Shown here: positions 8,840 to 17,503 of the stretch, piece after piece
Numbering within the stretch: position 1 is the first letter of the stretch
How the letters are laid out: each line of letters starts with the position of its first letter
Assembly (NCBI GenBank): GCA_017523995.1
Contig: JAFWUX010000081.1
Coordinates: 1 to 64,000 of the forward strand
Origin: Oscillospiraceae bacterium
GTDB taxonomy: Bacteria > Bacillota_A > Clostridia > Oscillospirales > Ruminococcaceae
Length of the DNA stretch: 64,000 nt
Direction: 5' to 3'
Notes under the pieces: generated by a model
Told to the model about the DNA's origin: nothing
Databases searched by the model: none
The model's input: the letters and a program-made list of their open reading frames with translations, nothing else
Position numbers and translations under genes: made by a program

Positions 8840-9736
8840 ATGCCAAAAAGTATGACCGGATACGGCAGAGCACAGCGGCTCGCAGAGGGCAGAGATGTGC
8901 TCGTCGAGATCCGCGCGGTCAATCACCGCTACTATGAGTTTTCTGCCAGACTGCCCAGAACCTGCATGTACCTCGAGGAAAAGCTCAAGAGCTTCCTCAA
9001 CGGAAAAATCGCGCGCGGCAAGGTTGAAGTCTCGGTGACCATCACCAGACCGGACGGCAAGGATGCACAGATCGCCGTCAACCGCTCCGTTGCGGAGGGC
9101 TATGTCAATGCGCTGCGGATGCTCAATGAGGAAATGGGCGAGAACGGCGGGCTCTGGCTGAACGATGATATCACGCTCAGCTCGCTGCTGCGCCTGCCCG
9201 ATGTCTTTACCGTCACGAAGGAGCAGGATGACGAAAACGCCGTCTGGGCGGTTGTCTCTGAAGCTGCCGGCGAGGCGCTCGAGTCATTCCTCACGATGCG
9301 CAAGGCGGAGGGCGAACGGCTCGCTGCCGATCTGCTCGGAAAGCTCGCCGGACTCGAAGCCATGCTCGAAAAGATCGAGGCGATTGAACCGGGCGTCGCG
9401 GAAAGCTACCGGCAGAAGCTGCTCGCAAAGCTCACCGAACTGCTCGGCGATACCAATATCGACGAACAGCGCATTCTGACGGAAACCGCCATCTTTGCGG
9501 AGAAAACCGCAATCGACGAGGAGACCGTCCGCCTGCACAGCCATATCGCTCAGTTCCGCACGCTGATCGCTGCGGATGAAGCCGTCGGCAGAAAGCTCGA
9601 CTTCCTCGTGCAGGAGATGAACCGCGAGGTCAATACCATCGGCTCCAAGGCGCAGGATCTCAGCATTACACGGCTTGTTGTGGATATGAAATCCGAGATC
9701 GAAAAGATCCGCGAGCAGATCCAGAACATTGAGTGA
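8840..9736 (+). CDS. yicC: YicC/YloC family endoribonuclease
   Basis: 298 residues. It starts with the family signature MPKSMTGYGR and ends with the conserved block 'VQEMNREVNTIGSKAQD' and a C-terminal helix. YicC proteins are stress-linked endoribonucleases that assist RNA turnover. The ATG at 8840 is preceded by AAAGAGGGA with good spacing; a TTG three codons earlier is less likely. It heads the conserved Firmicutes order yloC-remA-gmk-rpoZ-priA and is followed by remA after 15 bases. Confidence 0.93.
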   Translation: MPKSMTGYGRAQRLAEGRDVLVEIRAVNHRYYEFSARLPRTCMYLEEKLKSFLNGKIARGKVEVSVTITRPDGKDAQIAVNRSVAEGYVNALRMLNEEMGENGGLWLNDDITLSSLLRLPDVFTVTKEQDDENAVWAVVSEAAGEALESFLTMRKAEGERLAADLLGKLAGLEAMLEKIEAIEPGVAESYRQKLLAKLTELLGDTNIDEQRILTETAIFAEKTAIDEETVRLHSHIAQFRTLIAADEAVGRKLDFLVQEMNREVNTIGSKAQDLSITRLVVDMKSEIEKIREQIQNIE

Positions 9737-9751
9737 GCGAAAGGAGCAGAT

Positions 9752-10021
9752 ATGCGGCTGATCAACATTGGCTTCGGCAATATGATTTCATCGGCGAGAC
9801 TCGTGACCATTGTCAGTCCCGATTCCGCGCCGATCAAGAGAATTGTACAGGATGCACGCGACAGAGGCAGACTCATTGACGCGACATACGGCAGACGGAC
9901 ACGCGCAGTCATTGTGATGGACAGCGACCATGTGATTCTTTCCGCGATTCAGCCGGAAACCATCGCGGCGCGTCTCGCCGGAAGCAATGCACCTGCGGAG
10001 GAGGAGACAGAAGATGAGTAA
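9752..10021 (+). CDS. remA: RemA family matrix regulator (DUF370)
   Basis: 89 residues, full length. '[18 protein letters not shown]' and '[23 protein letters not shown]' are signatures of RemA (YlzA), a small oligomeric DNA-binding protein that activates biofilm matrix and osmoprotection genes in Bacillus. It overlaps the gmk start by eight bases, so the two are coupled. Whether it controls matrix genes in this organism is unknown; in Clostridia the gene is kept mainly by neighbourhood. Confidence 0.92.
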   Translation: MRLINIGFGNMISSARLVTIVSPDSAPIKRIVQDARDRGRLIDATYGRRTRAVIVMDSDHVILSAIQPETIAARLAGSNAPAEEETEDE

Positions 10022-10613
10022 AGGTTTGCTGATCGTCCTTTCCGGTCCGTCCGGATGCGGAAAAGGCACGATTGTTCAGGAGATTCTCAAGGACGGCGAC
10101 TGCGCTGTCTCGGTCTCGGCGACGACCCGTTCGCCGCGCGAGGGCGAGGAGAATCATGTCCACTACCATTTTATCACGAAAGAGGAATTTGAAAAGCGCA
10201 TCGCCCATGACGGTCTGCTCGAATATGCCGAGTACTGCGATAACTACTACGGCACACCGCGCGCCGAGGTCGAGGCCATGCGCGCTTCCGGCAAGCATGT
10301 CATTCTCGAGATCGAAGTGCAGGGCGCATTTCAGGTCAGAGAGCGCTGCCCGGAGGCGATCCTCATATTTACGATTCCGCCCTCGATCAAGGAGCTGCGC
10401 CGCAGACTGGAAAAGCGCGGCACAGAATCTGCCGAGGTGGTAGAAAAGCGCATCGCGCGTGCACAGGAGGAGCTCCCCCTTGCAAAGCACTATGATTATG
10501 TTGTCCTCAATGATGCGCTGGAGGACGCGGTCGCTGATTTCCGCTCGATCATCCGCACGGAGACCATGCGCCCGAATCAGATAGATTGGAACCGGCTTGA
10601 CTGGAACCTGTGA
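10014..10613 (+). CDS. gmk: guanylate kinase
   Basis: 199 residues, usual length. Converts GMP and ATP to GDP and ADP in purine metabolism. The P-loop GPSGCGKGT is at residues 11-19, and the GMP-binding block '[13 protein letters not shown]' and '[17 protein letters not shown]' follow. The ATG at 10014 lies inside the end of remA and gives [14 protein letters not shown], the family start; the frame is open nine codons further upstream without homology. rpoZ follows after 19 bases. Confidence 0.96.
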   Translation: MSKGLLIVLSGPSGCGKGTIVQEILKDGDCAVSVSATTRSPREGEENHVHYHFITKEEFEKRIAHDGLLEYAEYCDNYYGTPRAEVEAMRASGKHVILEIEVQGAFQVRERCPEAILIFTIPPSIKELRRRLEKRGTESAEVVEKRIARAQEELPLAKHYDYVVLNDALEDAVADFRSIIRTETMRPNQIDWNRLDWNL

Positions 10614-10632
10614 GAGAAAGGATTGACCTGTT

Positions 10633-10929
10633 ATGATGCTCAGACCCTCTATGTACCAGATTATCTCGAAGAACGAGAGCTACTATTCCCTCGTGATCGG
10701 CGTTGCAAAGCGCGCAAGAGAGATCGCGGAGGCACATGTCAAGGAAAAGGAGGCCGCAAAGGCTGCTGCTGAAAAGCGCGCAAAGATGAACGGCGACCAG
10801 AAGATCCGCCTCGATGACAAGACCATGCGTATGGTCGTGCTCGAGGAGAATCCGGTCAAGACTGCCGTGGATGAATTCGCTGCCGGCAAATATAAGCTGG
10901 TGGAGCCTGTTGAGGATAATGACCGCTGA
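10633..10929 (+). CDS. rpoZ: RNA polymerase omega subunit
   Basis: 98 residues. 'SYYSLVIGVAKRAREIAE' is the omega core that binds the beta-prime C-terminus and helps RNA polymerase assembly, and 'ENPVKTAVDEFAAGKY' is the clostridial C-terminal motif. Between them is a charged Ala/Lys/Glu stretch. The stop codon overlaps the priA start in TGATG. In many Firmicutes coaBC lies between rpoZ and priA; it is absent here. Confidence 0.93.
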   Translation: MMLRPSMYQIISKNESYYSLVIGVAKRAREIAEAHVKEKEAAKAAAEKRAKMNGDQKIRLDDKTMRMVVLEENPVKTAVDEFAAGKYKLVEPVEDNDR

Positions 10930-13412
10930 TGACGGACTGCGTCGGAAACGGTTATGCAATGCCGCTGACGATCCGGGTCGCACTGGATGCAGCGGCGTTT
11001 GGCTATGATCAGCTCTACAGCTATACCGTCAATCCGGAGTGGGAGGACAGAATCGCGCCCGGCATGCGCGTTGCTGTGCCCTTCGGCAGAGGCAACCGCA
11101 GAAGGCTCGCGATGATCCTCGAGGTCTCGCGGGAACCGGCAGAGGAGGGGCTGACCCTCAAGCCGGCCGCGGCGCTGCTCGATCCGGAGCCGGTGCTGAC
11201 CGAAGAACTGCGGATGCTCGTGGACTGGCTGCATGCAAATACCTTTTGTACATGGTATGATGCGGTGCGCGCTGTGCTGCCGGGCGGTCTGCAGATCCGG
11301 CTGGAGGAACGCTATCTGCCGCTTGAGCCGCCGGTCGGCGTGAAGCTGACAGAGAAGGAAGCCAATGTGCTGCGGATGATGCAGCTTGCCAAGTCCCAGC
11401 GTGAGCGCGATGTGCTGGCGCAGGAGGACGGCGGCGACGAAAAGCAGAAAATCATTGCTTCGCTTGTGCAGAAGGGATGTCTGCTGGCGGTTTCTGAGGG
11501 CAAACAGCTCATCGGGGACAGCACAAAGAAAATGGTGCGGCTCTCGCAGGGGTATCTTGCGGATGAGAGCGCCTATCGCCCGACGCCCAAGCAGGCGCAG
11601 GCGGTGCAGGTATTACAGGAGCATGAAGCGCTTTCCGTCAAGGAATGCGCCTATTTTGCCGGTGTCGGCGAAACGGTTGTGCAGAATCTCGTGAAGGCGG
11701 GCATTGCCGAGTTTTATGAAGCGGAGCTGCTGCGCGTGCCGCGCGATGCCGAGGTCACGATTGATCCGGCGGATACCGTGCTCTCTGAGGAGCAGCAGGC
11801 TGCCTATGATGCCGTTGCGGAGCAGATTCTTGCGCGGAAGGCGGCGGCATTCCTGCTGCACGGCGTCACCGGAAGCGGCAAGACGGCGGTCTTTGAGCAG
11901 CTCATCGCACTGACGCTGAAGCAGGGCAGGGGCGTGCTGCTGCTGATTCCGGAGATTTCCCTGACGCCGCAGGTTGTGCAGTATTTTCAGTCGCGGTTCG
12001 GGAACCGTGTGGCACTGATCCACAGCGGACTTTCCCTTGCACAGCGGCTCGATACGGATAAACTGATCCGGCGCGGCGAGGTTCAGATCGTCATCGGCAC
12101 GAGAAGCGCCGTTTTTGCGCCGCTGCCCGATTTAGGGCTCATCATCCTCGATGAGGAGGGTGAGCACTCCTATAAATCGGAGCAGTCCCCGCGCTACCAT
12201 GCGGCGGATGTCGCGAAGGCACGCGCAAAATATCACAATGCGGCGCTGGTGCTCGCTTCTGCAACGCCCTCGCTCGAGAGCCGGTATCTGGCGGAGCGCG
12301 GCGTCTACCGGCTGCTGAAAATGACAAAGCGGTACAATCAGGCGCCGCTGCCTGCGGTCACAATCGTGGACATGAATCTCGAGCGGGCGAACGGCAACGG
12401 CAGTCCGTTCTCGATTGCGCTCTCGGAGGCGCTCTATGAAAATCTGCAGCGCGGCGAACAGAGCATTCTGCTGCTCAACCGGCGCGGCTATCACACGCTG
12501 CTGCAGTGTACCAAATGCTATGAACCGGTCTACTGCCCGAACTGCTCGGTGCCGATGACTTATCACAAGACGAACGGCTCGCTGCTCTGCCACTACTGCG
12601 GACATGTGCAGCCGCCGGTGACCGTCTGCCCGAAGTGCGGCAATGACAGGCTGCGGCAGATGGGCTTCGGGACGCAGAAGCTCGAGGAGGAGCTGCAGGC
12701 GCTGCTGCCGGATGCGAAGATCCTGCGCATGGATGCCGACACAACCATGACGCGCACTGCCTACGAAACCGGATTCCGCGCCTTTGCCAATCATGAGTAT
12801 GACATTCTCTGCGGCACGCAGATGATCGGCAAGGGGCTCGATTTCCCGAATGTCACGCTGGTCGGCGTGGTCTCGGTCGATAAGGCGCTGTTCGCCGGCG
12901 ATTACCGCAGCTACGAGCGGACATTCTCGCTCGTGACGCAGGTTGTCGGGCGCGGCGGCAGAGGCAAAACCGCCGGACGCGCCATCCTGCAGACGCATAT
13001 GCCGGATCACTATGTGCTCAATCTCGCGGCGGCGCAGGATTATGACCGCTTCTATACTGAGGAACTGGCACTCCGGCGCGCGCTGATGTTCCCGCCGGTC
13101 TGCGATCTCTGCGTGATCGGGTTTTCCGGTATTCGCGAGGACCGCGTGCGGATTGCATCGGAGCGGTTTGTCGGGATTCTGGCGGAGACGGTGAAGCAGC
13201 GCGAGCTGAAACTGCCGCTGCGTGTGCTCGGACCTGTTGAAGCAGGCTACGGCAAGCTCAACGGAAAATACCGGCGCAGACTGCTGCTCAAATGCAAGAA
13301 CACCGCCGAAATGCGCGCGTTCATCCGTTCACTGCTCGAGCAGGCATATGCGGACAGGGCGTTTGCCGATGTATCGGTCTTTGCGGATATGAACGGCGAC
13401 TGCGGCGTATGA
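10929..13412 (+). CDS. priA: primosomal helicase PriA
   Basis: 827 residues. Restarts stalled replication forks by loading the replisome. An N-terminal DNA-binding domain (about 10-110) is followed by a helicase core with Walker A GVTGSGKT and Walker B 'LDEEGEHSY', eight zinc-site cysteines in four CxxC pairs (CTKC, CPNC, CHYC, CPKC), and helicase C motifs 'GTQMIGKGLDFPNVTLVG' and 'QVVGRGGRG'. Usual PriA has QVxGRAGR; Gly replaces Ala here. The start at 10929 is coupled to rpoZ; an ATG at 10959 (MPLTIRVALD) is the alternative and fits the domain start slightly better. Confidence 0.95.
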   Translation: MTDCVGNGYAMPLTIRVALDAAAFGYDQLYSYTVNPEWEDRIAPGMRVAVPFGRGNRRRLAMILEVSREPAEEGLTLKPAAALLDPEPVLTEELRMLVDWLHANTFCTWYDAVRAVLPGGLQIRLEERYLPLEPPVGVKLTEKEANVLRMMQLAKSQRERDVLAQEDGGDEKQKIIASLVQKGCLLAVSEGKQLIGDSTKKMVRLSQGYLADESAYRPTPKQAQAVQVLQEHEALSVKECAYFAGVGETVVQNLVKAGIAEFYEAELLRVPRDAEVTIDPADTVLSEEQQAAYDAVAEQILARKAAAFLLHGVTGSGKTAVFEQLIALTLKQGRGVLLLIPEISLTPQVVQYFQSRFGNRVALIHSGLSLAQRLDTDKLIRRGEVQIVIGTRSAVFAPLPDLGLIILDEEGEHSYKSEQSPRYHAADVAKARAKYHNAALVLASATPSLESRYLAERGVYRLLKMTKRYNQAPLPAVTIVDMNLERANGNGSPFSIALSEALYENLQRGEQSILLLNRRGYHTLLQCTKCYEPVYCPNCSVPMTYHKTNGSLLCHYCGHVQPPVTVCPKCGNDRLRQMGFGTQKLEEELQALLPDAKILRMDADTTMTRTAYETGFRAFANHEYDILCGTQMIGKGLDFPNVTLVGVVSVDKALFAGDYRSYERTFSLVTQVVGRGGRGKTAGRAILQTHMPDHYVLNLAAAQDYDRFYTEELALRRALMFPPVCDLCVIGFSGIREDRVRIASERFVGILAETVKQRELKLPLRVLGPVEAGYGKLNGKYRRRLLLKCKNTAEMRAFIRSLLEQAYADRAFADVSVFADMNGDCGV

Positions 13413-13507
13413 TTTAAGAATTTCTGAAATTATTGTGAAAACGCATCATTTTAATTGAAAAATCTGTTATAATCATTAGGAACAGGAAATCATAAGGAGG
13501 AATCATC

Positions 13508-13723
13508 ATGGCAAGAAACAAGCAGCCGGCAAGATTTGTCGAGATCTATACACAGAAAACACCGGGCATCAGCAAGGTGCTCGTTGATATGGCAACAGGC
13601 GTCAACTACTTTTTCCACTCCGAAAGTGACGGCTACGGCGGGGCAGGCGGTCTGACACCGCTGCTCAATCCGGACGGGTCACCCGTCATTACGCCGCCTG
13701 AGATGTTCATGACACCGCAGTGA
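13508..13723 (+). CDS. DUF6440 family small protein
   Basis: 71 residues. 'RFVEIYTQKTPGISKVLVD' and 'TGVNYFFHSESDGYGGAGGL' match DUF6440, a family of short clostridial proteins without known function. The start is set by a strong AAGGAGG seven bases upstream, and TATAAT lies at 13468-13473 with no matching -35 element. Its stop overlaps the GTG start of the next gene, so it is an operon-linked insertion into the priA-def order. Confidence 0.75.
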   Translation: MARNKQPARFVEIYTQKTPGISKVLVDMATGVNYFFHSESDGYGGAGGLTPLLNPDGSPVITPPEMFMTPQ

Positions 13724-14664
13724 AAATCTGTAAGCTGACGAAAAAGCAGGTCATCATCCGGCTGATTCTGCTTGTCATATTCCTGATTGCGCTCTATTTG
13801 CTGATGTGTCTGCGCGCATGCCCGAAGTGGCATGATCAGGTGCTGACACCGCCGGAATCGAAGGGCGCGGGCGGCACGCAGGAGACGGCAGTCGCACCGC
13901 CGGAGGGCTATGAGCGAATCCCTGCCGCGGAGGGCAGCTTTCTGCAGTTTATGCGGGAGATGCCGGTCTGGGAGCAGGGCAGCAGCATCATGACCTATGA
14001 CGGCGAGGCGATCTCATCGGTCAACGCGGCGGCGGTCTATACGCTCAGTCTGCCCGATGCAGATTTGCAGCAGTGCGCGGATACGGTCATCCGGCTGTGG
14101 TCGGAGTATTACTATCAGACCGGACAGACAGACCGCATCGCGTTTTCGTATTCAAACGGCTATGAAACAAGCTGGGCGGACTGGCAGAAGGGCTGGCGCT
14201 ATCTGACGGTTCCGGCTGTTGGCTGGACATTCCGCCTGAAGCTGAAAGGTCAGGATGATTCGCTGCAGCAGATGCATAATTATTTGAGGGCGGTCATGCG
14301 GTATGCAGGCACGCTTTCGCTGGAAGCAGAATCGCAGCCGATCGGCATTTCGGAGGCGCATGCAGGCGACATCATCTGCAAGGGCGGTGCGCCGGGGCAT
14401 GTTGTCGTGATTGTCGATGAGGCGGTCAATGAAAAAGGCGAACGCTGCTTTCTGCTCGCGCAGGGGCTGATTCCGTCGCAGTCTGCACATATCATTGCAG
14501 GTGTGCATGACAGTCCGCTGGGAGAAACATGTCCGTGGTATACGGAGACACAGCTCTCGACGGCACCGATCCGGCTGAGCTGCTACCCCTATGAATCAAC
14601 TGACGCACTGCGCCGCTGGAAGGACGGCTTTCCGAATGCGGCGGAGACGAATAAAGGAGAATAA
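13720..14664 (+). CDS. membrane-anchored DUF4846 protein
   Basis: 314 residues. One N-terminal transmembrane helix (about 10-28, 'IIRLILLVIFLIALYLLMCL') precedes a domain outside the membrane. The block 'AGDIICKGGAPGHVVVIVDEA' followed by 'LLAQGLIPSQSAHIIAG' is characteristic of DUF4846, which has an NlpC/P60-like look (a His in PGHVV after a small-residue turn), but the catalytic Cys is not evident and the activity is unknown. GTG start overlapping the DUF6440 stop; def follows after two bases. Confidence 0.78.
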   Translation: MKICKLTKKQVIIRLILLVIFLIALYLLMCLRACPKWHDQVLTPPESKGAGGTQETAVAPPEGYERIPAAEGSFLQFMREMPVWEQGSSIMTYDGEAISSVNAAAVYTLSLPDADLQQCADTVIRLWSEYYYQTGQTDRIAFSYSNGYETSWADWQKGWRYLTVPAVGWTFRLKLKGQDDSLQQMHNYLRAVMRYAGTLSLEAESQPIGISEAHAGDIICKGGAPGHVVVIVDEAVNEKGERCFLLAQGLIPSQSAHIIAGVHDSPLGETCPWYTETQLSTAPIRLSCYPYESTDALRRWKDGFPNAAETNKGE

Positions 14665-14666
14665 AA

Positions 14667-15137
14667 ATGGCAATTCGCAAGATTGTGAAAGAGGGCGATC
14701 CGGTTCTGCAGAAGAAGTGCAGACCGGTCGAGAAATTTGACGAAAAACTCTGGCAGAATCTCGATGATATGGCGGATACGCTCCGTGATTCCGGCGGTGT
14801 GGGACTTGCTGCGCCGCAGATCGGCATTCTGCGCAGATACTTTATCATGATCCTCGAGGAGGACGGCGACGTCATCGAGGCAATCAATCCGGAGATCGTC
14901 AAGACTTCCGGCAAGATCCGCGATGTTGAGGGCTGCCTTTCCGTCCCGAACCGCTGGGGCTATGTCACACGCCCGAAGGCGGTTGTGCTGCGCGCCTATG
15001 ACCGCAACGGCGAGCAGTATGAGCTGAAGCTCAAGGATCTCGGTGCACGCTGCGCCTGCCACGAGAGCGATCATCTCGACGGGCATCTGTTCCTCGAAAA
15101 GGTCGAGGAATTCTGCAAGCCGGAAGCACAGGAGTAA
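14667..15137 (+). CDS. def: peptide deformylase
   Basis: 156 residues. Removes the formyl group from nascent N-termini using a metal ion. The three family motifs are present: GVGLAAPQIG, EGCLSVP (metal-binding Cys) and HESDHLDG (HExxH zinc/iron site). It is followed a few bases on by a membrane methyltransferase gene and then by fmt, which makes formyl-Met-tRNA. The def-fmt link is classical. Confidence 0.96.
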   Translation: MAIRKIVKEGDPVLQKKCRPVEKFDEKLWQNLDDMADTLRDSGGVGLAAPQIGILRRYFIMILEEDGDVIEAINPEIVKTSGKIRDVEGCLSVPNRWGYVTRPKAVVLRAYDRNGEQYELKLKDLGARCACHESDHLDGHLFLEKVEEFCKPEAQE

Positions 15138-15141
15138 TCCG

Positions 15142-15813
15142 GTGAAGGCGCGGCTTGCGGGCAGGGCACTCGCGGCGTTTGCCGTCGGGCTGCTTGCCGT
15201 CGGACTGCTGATCTTTCTGCCGGCGGGGACGCTTGCCTATCCCTGCGGCTGGCTCTTTTGCGGCGTGCTGTTCATCCCGATGGCGGTGATGGGCATTGTG
15301 CTGCTGATAAAAAATCCGGCGCTGCTGGAAAAGCGCCTTTCGCGCAAAGAGTCGCAGTCGGAGCAGCAGACGGTTGTCAAACTCAGCGCGCTGATGTTTC
15401 TGCTGGGATTCATCCTCTGCGGGCTGGACTTCCGGTTTCAGTGGCTGCCGCTCCCGAAGTGGATTCCCATTGCTGCGGCGGTGATTTTTCTGCTGGGATA
15501 TCTGATGTATGCAGAGGTGCTGCGCGAGAATGCGTATCTTTCGCGCACGGTCGAGGTGCAGGAGGAGCAGCAGGTCATTGATACAGGGCTGTACGGCGTC
15601 ATCCGGCACCCGATGTACACCGCGACGATTCTGATGTTCTGCACGATTCCGCTTGTGCTGGGCTCGGTGATTGCACTGCCGGTGTTCCTGCTCTATCCGG
15701 TGATTCTCGTGCGCAGAATCCGGAATGAGGAGCAGGTGCTCTGCGAAGGGCTCCGCGGCTACCGCGACTATCAGAAAAAAGTGAAATACAGACTGTTCCC
15801 GTATCTCTGGTGA
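15142..15813 (+). CDS. ICMT/PEMT-like membrane methyltransferase
   Basis: 223 residues with four or five transmembrane helices. The C-terminal block 'GLYGVIRHPMYTATIL' is the SAM-binding signature of the isoprenylcysteine/phospholipid methyltransferase superfamily (His-Pro-Met-Tyr), and 'RIRNEEQVLCEGLRGYRDY' completes the site. The substrate is unknown; in bacteria these modify lipids or small thiols. I take the GTG at 15142, three codons after the def stop, because the first helix begins there. Inserted between def and fmt. Confidence 0.85.
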   Translation: MKARLAGRALAAFAVGLLAVGLLIFLPAGTLAYPCGWLFCGVLFIPMAVMGIVLLIKNPALLEKRLSRKESQSEQQTVVKLSALMFLLGFILCGLDFRFQWLPLPKWIPIAAAVIFLLGYLMYAEVLRENAYLSRTVEVQEEQQVIDTGLYGVIRHPMYTATILMFCTIPLVLGSVIALPVFLLYPVILVRRIRNEEQVLCEGLRGYRDYQKKVKYRLFPYLW

Positions 15814-15859
15814 ACAGCAAACCCAAATCCGTACCGCACTGCGGTCAGAGGAGGCACAT

Positions 15860-16801
15860 ATGAATATTGTTTTTATGGGCACGCCTGATTTTTCCGTGCC
15901 GACACTGAAGATCCTGATCGAGGACGGCCATCATGTACAGGCGGTCTTCACACAGCCCGACCGTCCGCGCGGCAGAGGCAAAAAGCTGCAGCCGACACCG
16001 GTCAAGGCATGCGCCGAGGCGGCGGGGATTCCGGTCTATACGCCGCAGTCGCTGCGAAAGGGCGACGATGCCGCCGAATCGCTCGCACTGCTGAAACAGC
16101 TCAATCCGGAGCTGATTGTAGTCATTGCCTACGGGCAGATTCTGCCGAAGGAGATTCTCGATCTGCCGAAATACGGCTGCATCAATCTGCATGCTTCGCT
16201 GCTGCCCAGATGGCGCGGCGCTGCTCCGATTCAGCGTGCGATTCTTGCGGGCGACAGCGAAACCGGCATCACCGCGATGCAGATGGCAGAGGGGCTCGAT
16301 ACCGGCGATATGCTCCATGTGCTGAAAACGCGCATCGCGGAGGATGAGACCGCTGAGACGCTCAATGACAGACTCTCGCTGCTCTCTGCGGAGACGCTGC
16401 GGGAGACCATCTCACTGCTGACGCAGCATCTGCTGCATCCGGTGCCGCAGGGCGATGCGGGCGTCACCTATGCCGAAAAGATCACGAAGGATATGAGCCG
16501 CCTTGATTTTAGCGCATCTGCTGCGGAAATCGACCGGACAATCCGCGCGGTCACGGGCTTTGCGATGCTGAACGGCAAGCGCATCAAGCTGCTCGGCTCT
16601 GCATGCAGCAGCTATCAGAGCGAGCTGCCTGCCGGAACACTCTGCAAAGAGGGCAAGAACAAGCTGTATCTGATCTGCGGCGACGGAAAAGCCGTGCAGC
16701 TGACCGCCGTGCAGCCCGAGGGCAGCAAACCGATGAAGATTCAGGATTTCCTGAACGGCTCCGCTGTGCAGGAGGGCGCTTGTCTGACTGCGGCGGAATA
16801 A
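15860..16801 (+). CDS. fmt: methionyl-tRNA formyltransferase
   Basis: 313 residues, full length. Transfers a formyl group from 10-formyl-THF to Met-tRNAfMet. 'MNIVFMGTPDFSVPTLK' is the family start, the catalytic block is 'INLHASLLPRWRGAAPIQRAI' (Asn, His; the Asp follows in 'DTGDML'), and the C-terminal OB-like domain starts near 205. RBS GAGGAGG (15850-15855). The next gene follows after 21 bases. Confidence 0.96.
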   Translation: MNIVFMGTPDFSVPTLKILIEDGHHVQAVFTQPDRPRGRGKKLQPTPVKACAEAAGIPVYTPQSLRKGDDAAESLALLKQLNPELIVVIAYGQILPKEILDLPKYGCINLHASLLPRWRGAAPIQRAILAGDSETGITAMQMAEGLDTGDMLHVLKTRIAEDETAETLNDRLSLLSAETLRETISLLTQHLLHPVPQGDAGVTYAEKITKDMSRLDFSASAAEIDRTIRAVTGFAMLNGKRIKLLGSACSSYQSELPAGTLCKEGKNKLYLICGDGKAVQLTAVQPEGSKPMKIQDFLNGSAVQEGACLTAAE

Positions 16802-16822
16802 CCCGCTGAAAGGAGAACGCTT

Positions 16823-17503
16823 ATGTATATCCTTTTGATTTTATCTTTTGTCATTACGCTTGCGGCACAGATTCATGTGCAGGCGTCATTCAGAAAATAC
16901 AGCAAGGTGCGCAATTCGCGCGGCATCACCGGCGCGGAGGCTGCAAGACAGCTCCTGCTTGAACACGGCATCACCGATGTGAAGATCGAACCGGTGCCCG
17001 GCAATCTCACCGATCACTATGATCCGCGGGACAATGTGATCCGGCTTTCGCAGGATGTCTACGATAAAGACAGCGTTGCGGCGGTCGGTGTTGCGATGCA
17101 TGAGGCAGGGCATGCGGTGCAGTATGCACAGAATTATGCACCGGTCAGGCTGCGCAATGCGATTGTCAAATCCACGAATATTTCCTCGACGGTTTCCTAT
17201 CTGCTGATTATGGCAGGTATCATCTTCGGCGGCGGAAACGGCAGGCTCGGCTATACGCTGATCACGCTCGGCATCATCTTTTTCCTTGCGGTGATCTTCT
17301 TCCAGCTTGTGACGCTGCCCGTTGAATTCAATGCGAGCGGCAGAGCCGTGCGCGCGCTCCGGAACTCCACGCTGCTCGATGCAGAGGAGCAGAAGGGCGT
17401 CCGCAAGGTGCTGACGGCGGCGGCGCTGACCTATGTCGCGGCGGTCGCAGTATCGCTGCTGCAGCTGGTGCGTCTGCTTGCCATCAGAGGGCGGCGCAGA
17501 TGA
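16823..17503 (+). CDS. zinc metallopeptidase, YugP family
   Basis: 226 residues. The HEAGHAVQYA motif (HExxH zinc site) lies near residue 93, after a first membrane segment at 1-18, and two more helices follow at about 120-165 and 195-215. This matches the neutral zinc metallopeptidase family (YugP, PF04298). Commonly found between fmt and rsmB in Clostridia. The stop overlaps rsmB in ATGA. Its physiological target is unknown. Confidence 0.9.
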   Translation: MYILLILSFVITLAAQIHVQASFRKYSKVRNSRGITGAEAARQLLLEHGITDVKIEPVPGNLTDHYDPRDNVIRLSQDVYDKDSVAAVGVAMHEAGHAVQYAQNYAPVRLRNAIVKSTNISSTVSYLLIMAGIIFGGGNGRLGYTLITLGIIFFLAVIFFQLVTLPVEFNASGRAVRALRNSTLLDAEEQKGVRKVLTAAALTYVAAVAVSLLQLVRLLAIRGRRR